NCBI RefSeq assembly: GCF_030812785.1
Contig: NZ_JAUSTJ010000002.1
Coordinates: 806,001-870,000 of the forward strand
Direction of reading: 5' to 3'
Length of the DNA: 64,000 nt
Origin: Sphingomonas kyeonggiensis
Lineage (GTDB): Bacteria; Pseudomonadota; Alphaproteobacteria; Sphingomonadales; Sphingomonadaceae
Below the pieces are notes generated by a model. It made no database searches and had not been told where the DNA came from. It saw only the letters and a program-made list of their open reading frames with translations. The position numbers were made by a program, and so were the translations under genes. Shown one piece after another: positions 25,280 through 33,223 of this stretch; positions within the stretch are counted from its first letter, which is position 1; every line of letters begins with the position of its first letter.

Positions 25280-28200
25280 ATGTCTGAAGTCCGCCCCCTC
25301 CACAAACTCAAGGGCAACCAGAAGACCGCGTCCGATCCCGGCCGCCATATCTGGCTGTCCGCCTCGGCGGGCACCGGCAAGACCCAGGTGCTTGCCGCGC
25401 GCGTCTGGCGGCTGCTGCTGAACGGCACCGATCCCGGCGCGATCCTCTGTCTCACCTTCACCAAGGCGGGGGCCGCGGAGATGTCCGAGCGGATCACCAG
25501 CCGGCTCGCTCGCTGGGTGCGCGCATCGGACACCGAGCTGGCCGCCGACCTCGAGGCGCTGGGCGAGAACATCTCGCCCGCGGGCCGCGAAAAGGCCCGC
25601 CAGCTCTTCGCCAAGGTGCTCGACGCGCCCGGCGGCGGCATCCGCATCCAGACCATCCACAGCTTCTGCCAGTCGCTGCTCGCCGCCTTCCCGATGGAGG
25701 CCGGCCTCGTCCCCGGCTTCCGCCCGCTCGACCAGCGCGAGGAAGCGGTGCTGGCGCGCGAGGCGCTGGCCGAGATGCTCGTCGATGCCGAGCGCGACCA
25801 TCGCGCCTGGGTGGTGGACGCGGTCGGCGCGCTGTCGCTGCGGCTGGGCGAGGGCAAGGCCGAGGATTTCCTCAAGGCCTGCGCGCGCGAAGGGGAGGCG
25901 CTCGCCGAGCTGCCGGTCCTGATCCAGCCCTGGCTCCGCGAGGCACTCAGGCTTCCCCTGGGCGACGTCGATGCCGAGATCGCCCGGCGCTGTGGTGACG
26001 ACGCCTTTGATCTCGCCAGCCTGCGCATGGTCGCCTCGATGAGCGCCGGCTGGGGCACCAAGTCGGGCCTGGAGCGCGCCGACATCATCGCCGCCTGGCT
26101 CGCCAAGGGCCCGGAAGCCCGCGCCGGCGGGCTTGCCGAGCTGCACGGCGTCTGGGCCACCGCCAAGGGCGAGCCGCGCTCCTTCGGCAAGGGCCAGGCA
26201 CCGCAGGACGACGGCTATGCCGATTATGCGATGCGGCTGTTCGAAACCTGCGGCCAGCTGCTCGGCATGAAGACCCAGGCGGCCTATGCGGACCTGCTCG
26301 CGTCTGGGCTGGAGGCCGGCCGCATCTATGCCGATACCTACAAGCGGGCCAAGCGCCGCCTCGGCGCGGTCGACTTCAACGACCTGATCCACGCCACCGT
26401 CGCGCTGCTCGCCGAGCCCGGCATGGGCGAATGGGTACGCTTCAAGCTCGACCAGGCGACCGAGCATGTCCTGATCGACGAGGCGCAGGATACCAATCCC
26501 CAGCAATGGGCGATCGTCAGCGCGATCGCCGACGAGTTCTTCGTCGGAGAGGGCGTGCGCGCCGAGACGATGCGCACCCTGTTCACCGTCGGCGACTACA
26601 AGCAGGCGATCTTCGGCTTCCAGGGCACCGATCCGATCTTCTTCCGCGCAGCCTTCGAGCGGTTCCTCGCCAAGTCGCGGATCCAGGCCGATCTCGATTA
26701 TGATTTCGACGCGGACAAGCCCGAGCCGCGCGAGGTCGAGGAGCTGTCGCTCACCCACAGCTTCCGCTCCACCCGCCCGGTGCTCGAATTCGTCGATGCC
26801 GCGATCGGCGCGCTGCCGATGCCCGGCATGGGCGATCTTTCCGACGCCGAGGAGCATGCCAGCGAAGTGCCAGGCCCCGGCGCGGTCACGCTCTGGCCCC
26901 CGGTCACCGAGGGGAGCAGCGAGGCCGACGAGGAGGAATGGGTCAGCGACGCCACCCGCAAGCTCGCCGGCGACATCGCCCGGGCGATCAAGGGCTGGAT
27001 CGGCACGCTCGACCTGGAGAGCAAGGGCCGCAAGCTCGCGCCCGAGGATGTGATGATCCTGGTAAAGCGCCGCGGCGAGCTCGCCTCGTTGATCGTCGCG
27101 CGCCTCTATGCCGAGGGGGTGCCGGTGGCGGGCGTCGATCGCCTGCGGCTGAATGCGCCGCTCGCGGTGCAGGACCTGCTCGCCGCGATCCGCTTCGCGC
27201 TCCAGCCCGAGGACGATCTGTCCCTCGCTTCGCTGCTGGTGTCACCCTTGATCGGCTGGACGCAGGAGGCGCTTATGGACGCTGCGGTCCGCTCCGGTGG
27301 CGGACTGTGGCGGCACCTGCGCAGGAACCAGCCCGAGGAGCGCCTGGCACCGCTCTACGCGCTCCTCGCACGCGCTGACATCGCCACGCCCTATCGCTTT
27401 CTGGAAGAACTGCTTTCCGGTCCGCTGGACGGTCGCCGCAAGCTGCTGCGCCGGCTGGGCGAGGAAGCCCGCGATCCGATCGAGGAGTTGCTCAATGCGA
27501 CGCTCAATTTCGAAAAGGTTGCGACCCCGTCCCTGCAGCGATTCCTCGACTGGTTCGATCGCGGCGATGTCGAGATCGTCCGCGATGCGGCCCAGCCCCA
27601 GGCGGCGGTACGGGTGATGACCGCCCACGGCGCCAAGGGTCTCCAGGCGCCTCTGGTCATCCTGGCGGACGCCACGGTGGACCCGACCCGGTCCCCGCGC
27701 GACTTTCTGGGTTGGGAACCGTCCGCTGCGTCCGGAAAGCTGCCGATCTTCCGTCCGCGCGCCGCTGAGCGGGGTGTGCTCGGCGAGGTCCTCGAAAATG
27801 CCGATGCGCGCGAACTTAGCGAACATTGGCGTCTGTTCTACGTCGCAGCCACCCGTGCCGAGGAGCGCCTCGTCATAGCCGGCGCGCTGGGTCCCCAGGC
27901 CAAGGGCGTGCCCCCGGCAAAGAGCTGGTACGCCGCCAGCGCCGCCGCGCTCGATGCCCTGGGCGTGGCCGAGGGCGAGACCCGCGAATTCAAAGGCTTG
28001 CACCCCCAGGCGCCGGTCCCCGCCAGGCCCCGCGCCACTGCCGGCCCGGCGGTGGTGGCGGCGCTCCCCGACTGGGCGCGCCGTCCCGCGCCCGAGGAAG
28101 CCCGCCCGCCGCGCCCCCTCGCGCCCTCCTCGCTGGGTGACGATGCCGTTGCCGATCCACCCCCCACGCCGGCCCTGCGCGCGGCAGCCGAGCGCGGTCG

Positions 28201-28717
28201 CCTCCTCCACGCCCTTTTCGAGCGTTTGCCGTCGGTTAGCCCGGCCGACCGCCCCGCCGCCGCCGAACGCTGGCTGGCCGGGGCAGGGGGCGTCGCCGAC
28301 GCCGCCTTCCGCGCCGAGCTGGTCGCCGCCGCCCTGGCGGTGACCGAGGACCCGCGCTTTTCCGCGCTTTTCGGCCCCGACTCCCTCGGCGAAGCCCCGA
28401 TCGCCGCGGTGGTGGGGGACGGGCTGGTCGTCTCGGGCACGGTCGATCGGCTGGTGGTGAATGACAGCCATGTCCGGGTCATCGATTTCAAGACCGGCCG
28501 CCGCGCCCCTGCCGGGCTGGAGGCGATCCCGCCCTATCATCTCCGCCAGATGGCCGCCTATGTCGCTGCGCTCGCGGTGATTTTTCCCGGTCGCACGGTG
28601 GAGGCGGGGCTGCTCTACGTGGCGGGGCCGACTCTCCATTTGCTGCCCCCAGACCTGCTGGCCGCGCACAAGCCGGGCTTCGCGGATAAGGAGCAAAGCT
28701 TGGGCCTGCGCGCTTGA
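25280..28717 (+). CDS. addA: double-strand break repair helicase-nuclease AddA
   Basis: A 1145-residue UvrD-family helicase fused to a RecB-type nuclease. The Walker A is SASAGTGKTQVLAARVWRLL (about residues 30-49), motif Ia CLTFTKAGAAEMSERI, motif II VLIDEAQDTNPQQWAI, motif III TLFTVGDYKQAIFGFQGTDP, motif VI region FYVAATRAEERLVIAG, and the C-terminal nuclease shows VIDFKTGRRAP. With AddB it unwinds and degrades DNA ends. The start MSEVRPLHKL at 25280 is chosen because the open frame upstream to 25124 merely translates a palindromic repeat. Confidence 0.95.
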   Translation: MSEVRPLHKLKGNQKTASDPGRHIWLSASAGTGKTQVLAARVWRLLLNGTDPGAILCLTFTKAGAAEMSERITSRLARWVRASDTELAADLEALGENISPAGREKARQLFAKVLDAPGGGIRIQTIHSFCQSLLAAFPMEAGLVPGFRPLDQREEAVLAREALAEMLVDAERDHRAWVVDAVGALSLRLGEGKAEDFLKACAREGEALAELPVLIQPWLREALRLPLGDVDAEIARRCGDDAFDLASLRMVASMSAGWGTKSGLERADIIAAWLAKGPEARAGGLAELHGVWATAKGEPRSFGKGQAPQDDGYADYAMRLFETCGQLLGMKTQAAYADLLASGLEAGRIYADTYKRAKRRLGAVDFNDLIHATVALLAEPGMGEWVRFKLDQATEHVLIDEAQDTNPQQWAIVSAIADEFFVGEGVRAETMRTLFTVGDYKQAIFGFQGTDPIFFRAAFERFLAKSRIQADLDYDFDADKPEPREVEELSLTHSFRSTRPVLEFVDAAIGALPMPGMGDLSDAEEHASEVPGPGAVTLWPPVTEGSSEADEEEWVSDATRKLAGDIARAIKGWIGTLDLESKGRKLAPEDVMILVKRRGELASLIVARLYAEGVPVAGVDRLRLNAPLAVQDLLAAIRFALQPEDDLSLASLLVSPLIGWTQEALMDAAVRSGGGLWRHLRRNQPEERLAPLYALLARADIATPYRFLEELLSGPLDGRRKLLRRLGEEARDPIEELLNATLNFEKVATPSLQRFLDWFDRGDVEIVRDAAQPQAAVRVMTAHGAKGLQAPLVILADATVDPTRSPRDFLGWEPSAASGKLPIFRPRAAERGVLGEVLENADARELSEHWRLFYVAATRAEERLVIAGALGPQAKGVPPAKSWYAASAAALDALGVAEGETREFKGLHPQAPVPARPRATAGPAVVAALPDWARRPAPEEARPPRPLAPSSLGDDAVADPPPTPALRAAAERGRLLHALFERLPSVSPADRPAAAERWLAGAGGVADAAFRAELVAAALAVTEDPRFSALFGPDSLGEAPIAAVVGDGLVVSGTVDRLVVNDSHVRVIDFKTGRRAPAGLEAIPPYHLRQMAAYVAALAVIFPGRTVEAGLLYVAGPTLHLLPPDLLAAHKPGFADKEQSLGLRA

Positions 28718-28771
28718 CCCGGCGCAGTGCCGACATAAATTAACCCCCGACATCGTATCAGGAGTAGTATC

Positions 28772-29092
28772 ATGGCCACCAAGGCGACCACCGACGCCCA
28801 GTTCAGCAGCGACGTTCTCGAGTCCGGCAAGCCCGTGCTCGTGGATTTCTGGGCGGAGTGGTGCGGGCCGTGCAAGATGATCGCCCCGGCACTGGAAGAG
28901 CTCGCCGAGGAACTGGGCGAGCAGGTCCAGATCATCAAGCTCGACATCGACGAGAATCCCGACGCGCCCACCAAGTACGGCGTGCGCGGCATCCCCACCA
29001 TGATCCTGTTCAAGGACGGCCAGCCGGCGGCGACGCAGGTCGGCGCGATGCCCAAGAGCGGCATCAAGAAGTGGCTCGAAGCCCAGCTCTGA
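28772..29092 (+). CDS. trxA: thioredoxin
   Basis: A 106-residue cytoplasmic thioredoxin. The active site WCGPC lies at residues 30-34 inside VDFWAEWCGPCKMIAP, followed by LEELAEELGEQVQIIKLDID and the cis-proline loop GVRGIPTMILF. Length and motifs match TrxA, the general disulfide reductase supplying ribonucleotide reductase and peroxiredoxins. AGGAG precedes the ATG at a good distance. The position behind addA is conserved in alphaproteobacteria, and the gene may have its own promoter in the 54-base gap. Confidence 0.97.
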   Translation: MATKATTDAQFSSDVLESGKPVLVDFWAEWCGPCKMIAPALEELAEELGEQVQIIKLDIDENPDAPTKYGVRGIPTMILFKDGQPAATQVGAMPKSGIKKWLEAQL

Positions 29093-29102
29093 GCGCCGCT
29101 TG

Positions 29103-29128
29103 CCCGGTCCGGCACATGCCGGACCGGG
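29103..29128 (+). terminator. hairpin after trxA
   Basis: A nearly perfect palindrome, CCCGGTCCGGC with GCCGGACCGGG around a four-base loop, ten bases after the trxA stop. There is no T run, so this is a probable but not classical terminator. It also separates trxA from the convergent SEC-C gene. Confidence 0.6.
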
Positions 29129-29134
29129 AGCCGG

Positions 29135-29374
29135 TCAGCTAGTCACGCCAATAGTCATGCCGCTCCGCGCCGTCGAAACCGGCCGGAGTCGAGGCAGCAG
29201 CGCTTGAAAGCTCTTTCCGGAGCCGCAGGGGCAGGGATCCTTGCGGCCGAGCTTCTCGACGAGTTCGATATCTCCGTGAACGAAGCGCAGGCCGCGCTTC
29301 ACGCGCGTCTCGGACGGATAGCCCTTGCGACGCTTACTCGTGACCTCGAAAGCAGGGGAGGTCATCGCGATCAT
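29135..29374 (-). CDS. SEC-C motif protein, apparently frameshifted near its C-terminus
   Basis: The 79-codon frame encodes [20 protein letters not shown] then [20 protein letters not shown]. The zinc motif C-x-C-x8-C-C is broken after its first half. Removing one A from the AAA at 29207-29209 gives [19 protein letters not shown] and a stop at 29155-29157, restoring a perfect SEC-C motif. So either the gene is a recent frameshift mutant or the sequence has a one-base error. SEC-C domains bind zinc and, in SecA, contact SecB and ribosomes. A strong AGGAGG site lies before an out-of-frame ATG at 29387, so the start is also uncertain. Confidence 0.6.
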   Translation of the reverse strand: MIAMTSPAFEVTSKRRKGYPSETRVKRGLRFVHGDIELVEKLGRKDPCPCGSGKSFQALLPRLRPVSTARSGMTIGVTS

Positions 29375-29497
29375 GACGATGGGTCATTTGATCCTCCTAC
29401 GATGAGTCGCCACAGGCGGCGACGGGCGCGCCTTTGGCATGCTGCCCTTTCGGCTGCAACCGAAAGGCCCGGCCCTCCCGCGGTCACCTTCCCGCGA

Positions 29498-30724
29498 TCA
29501 GCTCCGATAATCGGCGTTGATCGAGATGTAGCCGTGCGTCAGGTCACAGGTCCACACGGTGGCGCGGCCTTCGCCCAGGCCCAGCTCCACGCCGATCTCG
29601 ATTTCGCGGCCCTTCAGGTGCTCGGCAACCGGCGCCTCGTCATAGCCTTCCACGGCCAGGCCATCGCGTGCCACCTGGGTAGCACCGAAGCGGATCGCCA
29701 GCCGGTCGCGCTCGGCGGGCTCGCCGGCCTTGCCCACCGCCATCACCACGCGGCCCCAATTGGCGTCCTCGCCGGCGATCGCGGTCTTCACCAGCGGCGA
29801 ATTGGCGATCGACATGGCGATGCGGTGCGCGCTGGCGTCGCTCTCGGCGCCCTCCACGGTGATCTCGATCAGCTTCTGCGCCCCTTCGCCGTCGCGCACG
29901 ACGAGCAGGGCGAGCTGGTGGCAGAGATCCTGGAGCGCGGCGCGGAAGGCGTCGGCGCCGTCATCCTCGTCGCTGGCGAGCGGGGCATTGCCCGCGCTGC
30001 CAGTGGCGAAGGCGAGCACCGTGTCGCTGGTCGAGGTGTCGCCATCGACGGTGATGCACGAGAAGGTCTTGTGGTTGGCGTCGCCCAGCGCGGTCTGCAG
30101 CCAGGCCGGGTCGACCGCCGCGTCGGTGAAGACGAAGCCGAGCATCGTCGCCATGTCCGGCGCGATCATCCCCGATCCCTTGATGATGCCGGCGAGCTGG
30201 ACGGTCTTGCCGCCGACCACCGCGCGGGTCACCGCGCCCTTGGCGAAGGTGTCGGTGGTCATGATCGTCGCGGCGGCGTCCTCCCAGCCGCACGGCTCGG
30301 CGGTGAAGGCATTGTCGAGCCCGGCCTCGGCCTTGTCGATCGGCAGCGGCACGCCGATCACGCCCGTGGAGGCGACGAACACGTCGGAGGGCTGGCAGCC
30401 GAGATGCGCGGCGGCGCGGGCGGCGATCGCCTCCACCGCGGCGCGACCGCGATTGCCGGTGAAGGCGTTGGAATTGCCGGCATTGACGACGAGCGCGCGC
30501 GCGGTGCCCAGCGGCAGCGCCTTGCGGCACCATTCCACCTCGGGCGACGGGCATTTGCTGCTGGTCAGCACGCCCGCCACCGCGGTGCCCGGTGCCAGCT
30601 CGACAAAGGTCAGGTCGCAGCGGTCCCATGCCTTGTAGCGCGCCCGAGCGACCCGCGTCGTTACGCCGGGAATCGCCGGCAGGGCAGGGAAGGGCAGCGC
30701 GAGCGGGGAGCGTTCGATGGACAT
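29498..30724 (-). CDS. argJ: bifunctional ornithine acetyltransferase / N-acetylglutamate synthase ArgJ
   Basis: A 408-residue arginine biosynthesis enzyme that recycles the acetyl group from N-acetylornithine to glutamate. The precursor is cleaved autocatalytically before the nucleophilic Thr in IAPDMATMLGFVF, giving two chains; the Ala-Thr junction is intact. Other segments are GTAVAGVLTSSKCPSPEVEW, ARALVVNAGNSNAFTG, VFVASTGVIGVPL and the C-terminal TCDLTHGYISINADYRS. The start MSIERSPL at 30724 is chosen by family N-terminus; an open frame extends upstream without support. It is divergent from the small TonB-C gene, with 55 bases for both promoters. Confidence 0.95.
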   Translation of the reverse strand: MSIERSPLALPFPALPAIPGVTTRVARARYKAWDRCDLTFVELAPGTAVAGVLTSSKCPSPEVEWCRKALPLGTARALVVNAGNSNAFTGNRGRAAVEAIAARAAAHLGCQPSDVFVASTGVIGVPLPIDKAEAGLDNAFTAEPCGWEDAAATIMTTDTFAKGAVTRAVVGGKTVQLAGIIKGSGMIAPDMATMLGFVFTDAAVDPAWLQTALGDANHKTFSCITVDGDTSTSDTVLAFATGSAGNAPLASDEDDGADAFRAALQDLCHQLALLVVRDGEGAQKLIEITVEGAESDASAHRIAMSIANSPLVKTAIAGEDANWGRVVMAVGKAGEPAERDRLAIRFGATQVARDGLAVEGYDEAPVAEHLKGREIEIGVELGLGEGRATVWTCDLTHGYISINADYRS

Positions 30725-30779
30725 GGTCTGACCTGTTGCTAAGTTGGCGACCGCTTCGGGCAAGCGGGGGTAAAGATCA

Positions 30780-31439
30780 ATGGTTTTGGCGGCCTTGGCA
30801 GTGCTGGCGGTGATGCAGGCGGCGCCCTCGGCGCAGGATACGCCCATCCCTCCGCTGATGCGCAAGCCGCAACCGCGCGGCCGTCCGCAGGCCTGGATTA
30901 CGGATGACGACTATCCGAGCGGCGCACTGCGGCGTCGCGAGTTCGGCGCGGTGAAATTCCGGCTCGCCGTCGATGCGCTCGGCAAACCCACTATCTGCAG
31001 CGTGACGGGATCCTCGGGCTATTCCGCGCTCGACGACAAGGTCTGCGAGATGCTGCTCAAGCGCTCGGTCTTCAACCCGGCACGTGACGGCGCCGGCAAG
31101 GACATTCCGTTCGACTATAATGGTACCTTCACCTGGATACTGCCAGGCGGCACGGACACACCCAACCCGGTGAGCGCGATTGCAAGCACGCCGATCGATC
31201 TGAGGGTGGAACTGCAGGCCGTGCCGAAGAACTATGCCAAGCCCGCATTGCTGCGATTGATATTCGCCGATGACAAGGTACGGGCCTGCACCGTCGAGAC
31301 GAGCACCGGAAACGCGAAACTCGATGCGGTCGCCTGTCAGCAGGCGAGGGTGCAGGTGGAGATGTTCAAGATCGATGGCGCCATCATCGCGAAACCCGAC
31401 AGCCGCATGGTGTCGGTGCGGTTCGAGGCGGCGAAGTAA
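30780..31439 (+). CDS. secreted TonB C-terminal domain-like protein
   Basis: A 219-residue protein with an N-terminal signal peptide (MVLAALAVLAVMQAAPSAQ). Residues 45-110 read like a TonB-C fold: ITDDDYPSGALRRREFGAVK, LAVDALGKPTICSVTGSSG and the Cys-containing LDDKVCEMLLKRSVFNPARD, a pattern common in stand-alone TonB-C proteins of sphingomonads. A second beta-rich part follows with another Cys pair (RACTVETS, AVACQQ), resembling the small protein encoded next. It lacks the long proline spacer and membrane anchor of true TonB, so energy transduction is doubtful. It heads a run of three related genes in front of secA. Confidence 0.75.
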   Translation: MVLAALAVLAVMQAAPSAQDTPIPPLMRKPQPRGRPQAWITDDDYPSGALRRREFGAVKFRLAVDALGKPTICSVTGSSGYSALDDKVCEMLLKRSVFNPARDGAGKDIPFDYNGTFTWILPGGTDTPNPVSAIASTPIDLRVELQAVPKNYAKPALLRLIFADDKVRACTVETSTGNAKLDAVACQQARVQVEMFKIDGAIIAKPDSRMVSVRFEAAK

Positions 31440-31510
31440 CCCGGTCGCATGGACATCGGCCCGGCGGGTGATAGCAATGCGTCAGTCGCCAAGAACTCGA
31501 AAGGCATCCG

Positions 31511-31807
31511 ATGATTCTCGCTACCCTGCTGGCCCTTGCCGGCCAGACCGCCGCGCCGGCAAAGATCATGACGATCACCGTGCAGAAGCTGCCTGCCACC
31601 TATCATCAGGCGCCGGTCGTTCACCTCGACTTCACCAACGAGGGCGCGGTCTCGGCGTGCACCCTGGAGCAGAGCAGTGGCAGCCCGGGGATCGACAAGG
31701 TGGTCTGCCAGCAGCTGCAGAGCTTTACCGTCCCCGTCGAGAAAAAGGGCAAGGCCCCGGAATCGCGTTCCGCCTTGGTGGATTTCGTCACCGCGCCGGC
31801 GAAGTGA
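31511..31807 (+). CDS. small secreted protein related to the neighbouring TonB-C proteins
   Basis: A 98-residue protein with a short signal peptide (MILATLLALAGQTAAPA). The mature part, LPATYHQAPVVHLDFTNEGA then VSACTLEQSSGSPGIDKVVC, repeats the arrangement seen in the C-terminal half of the protein encoded just upstream (YAKPALLRLIFADDKVRACT, then KLDAVACQQ). This suggests a partial duplication. Two Cys probably pair in the periplasm. No function is known. Confidence 0.65.
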   Translation: MILATLLALAGQTAAPAKIMTITVQKLPATYHQAPVVHLDFTNEGAVSACTLEQSSGSPGIDKVVCQQLQSFTVPVEKKGKAPESRSALVDFVTAPAK

Positions 31808-31899
31808 CCGACAGCGTCTGATCCCGGCAATCCCGCATCCGGTTGCCGGCGATCGGATGCGGGCCAGACTTCGCCGCGACGGATTTTCGGGGAGAATGC

Positions 31900-32751
31900 A
31901 TGATTGCGATGACGTTGCTGCTGGGCATGGCGCTCGCGATGCAGGACGCTGGCGCGACGACGCGGCCGACGCCACGCGGCCGGCCGCAGGCCTGGGTCAC
32001 CGACGAGGACTATCCCGCAGCGGCGATGTGGGAGCGGCAGGCGGGCGCGGTCGCGGCCCGTCTCGATCTGGACGCGCAGGGCGTGCCGACTGCGTGCAAG
32101 GTCACGCGCTCCAGCGGCTCGGCGGTGCTGGACAGCACGACCTGCACGCTGATGCAGGCACGGGCCCGCTTCAATCCGGCTCGCGATGCCGCGGGCAAGG
32201 CGGTGGCCGGAGCCTATCCCTTCACCTTCACCTGGGTCTTGCCCCAGGGAGAGGCCGGGTTCGGCTCCTGGCTCTATTTCAACCAGATCCGCATCACCGG
32301 CGACGGGCGTATCGCCGGCTGCATGGCGCAGAGCCGCGGCATGGGTTTCAGCCGGGCAACGGGCGGCGTCTGCAACCGGCTGGGCGCGCCCGTGTCTCCC
32401 GCGATGATGGCGCTGCTGGGCAAGTCGGGCGCTGGCGCGACGGTTCAGGTTATCGAGGCGCACATGGTCAATGGCGAGGCGATACCCGTGATCGACCGGC
32501 CAGCCTCCAAGCCCTTCTATGAGAGGAAAATCCGCTTCGACGTCGATGCCGCCGGCAATGTCACCAACTGCAAGCTGGCGGGCGGTGCGGCGGCGCAGGA
32601 TCCGCTGGGACTGGTCCTCCATCGCTGCCATTCGGGCTTCCGCTATCCGGCTCAGCCAGGCGGCAGGCGCAGCGTCGAGATGACGGTGTCCATGTACCTG
32701 ACGCATGAACCGCCACCCCCGCGCGATCCCGCCGAAGGACCAACGGTCTGA
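31900..32751 (+). CDS. secreted TonB C-terminal domain-like protein
   Basis: A 283-residue paralogue of the protein at 30780. The signal peptide (MIAMTLLLGMALAMQDAGA) is followed by PRGRPQAWVTDEDYPAAAMW, AARLDLDAQGVPTACKVTRS and TCTLMQARARFNPARDAAGK, almost the same TonB-C pattern. The C-terminal half contains a second, divergent copy (IRFDVDAAGNVTNCKLAGGA). The start at 31900 has a GGGGAGA site; a frame extends upstream but would lose the signal peptide. With the two preceding genes it forms a lineage-specific cluster of exported proteins. Function is unknown. Confidence 0.75.
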   Translation: MIAMTLLLGMALAMQDAGATTRPTPRGRPQAWVTDEDYPAAAMWERQAGAVAARLDLDAQGVPTACKVTRSSGSAVLDSTTCTLMQARARFNPARDAAGKAVAGAYPFTFTWVLPQGEAGFGSWLYFNQIRITGDGRIAGCMAQSRGMGFSRATGGVCNRLGAPVSPAMMALLGKSGAGATVQVIEAHMVNGEAIPVIDRPASKPFYERKIRFDVDAAGNVTNCKLAGGAAAQDPLGLVLHRCHSGFRYPAQPGGRRSVEMTVSMYLTHEPPPPRDPAEGPTV

Positions 32752-32794
32752 GACAGGCGACGATTTCCGATTGGCGAAGCCGAATCGAGTCACT

Positions 32795-33109
32795 ATGTCC
32801 CAGCCTATTGCACGGATGACTGTCCGTGCCGTTTTAGAGACTTGCCGTTTGGAACTGCTGCTTCTCCTGACTGCCTTCCTCGCGAGCCTGACCGGTGTCG
32901 GTCAGGCCGATCGCAGTGGAATCCGGCAGGTCCAGGGCGTCGCGGTGGTCCAGGCTGCGCAGGCGGCCCAGGCGGCGGTGCTTCCCGCCCGCCGCGCGAC
33001 GCCCGCGCTTCCCGTGCCGCTGCTGCGGCCCGAAAAGGCCGCCCCGCTCGCGGCCGTGCAGCTTCCGCTTGGCGAACTGCGCCTGCCCTTCGAGCGCCGG
33101 CTCGAATGA
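32795..33109 (+). CDS. small exported protein upstream of secA, candidate SecM-like monitor
   Basis: A 104-residue ORF starting MSQPIARMTVRAVLETCRLE. The segment LELLLLLTAFLASLTGVGQA is a signal-sequence-like hydrophobic core behind a basic N-region. The remainder is Ala/Gln and then Pro/Arg-rich (LPARRATPALPVPLLRPEKA) with no Cys. It lies on the secA strand, ending 114 bases before secA, with a stable hairpin in between. This is the layout of secM, the secretion monitor whose ribosome stalling induces secA in enterobacteria. No sequence similarity to SecM is claimed and no known arrest motif is present; it could also be an unrelated exported protein. Confidence 0.55.
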   Translation: MSQPIARMTVRAVLETCRLELLLLLTAFLASLTGVGQADRSGIRQVQGVAVVQAAQAAQAAVLPARRATPALPVPLLRPEKAAPLAAVQLPLGELRLPFERRLE

Positions 33110-33163
33110 GCTTTTCCACGGCCCGCTGAACCGCGAGGCCGTTTCCACCGTTCTCGCATCCAA

Positions 33164-33192
33164 ACGGGCGCCGACCGCAGCGGCGCGCCCGT
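33164..33192 (+). promoter_or_regulatory. hairpin in the secA leader
   Basis: ACGGGCGC pairs with GCGCCCGT around a loop that can add a CCG/CGG pair. It lies 31 bases upstream of the secA ATG, after the stop of the small exported ORF. The secA start has only a weak binding site. A role in coupling secA translation to the leader ORF is possible. Confidence 0.4.
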
Positions 33193-33223
33193 CCGACCAC
33201 CCTAGATTTAGACTGGAAAACCC

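Noticed and set aside
29446-29467. Hairpin CCTTTCGG / CCGAAAGG as argJ terminator
   Set aside because: The stem is only eight base pairs, no T run follows on the minus strand, and its distance to the stop is plausible but not convincing.
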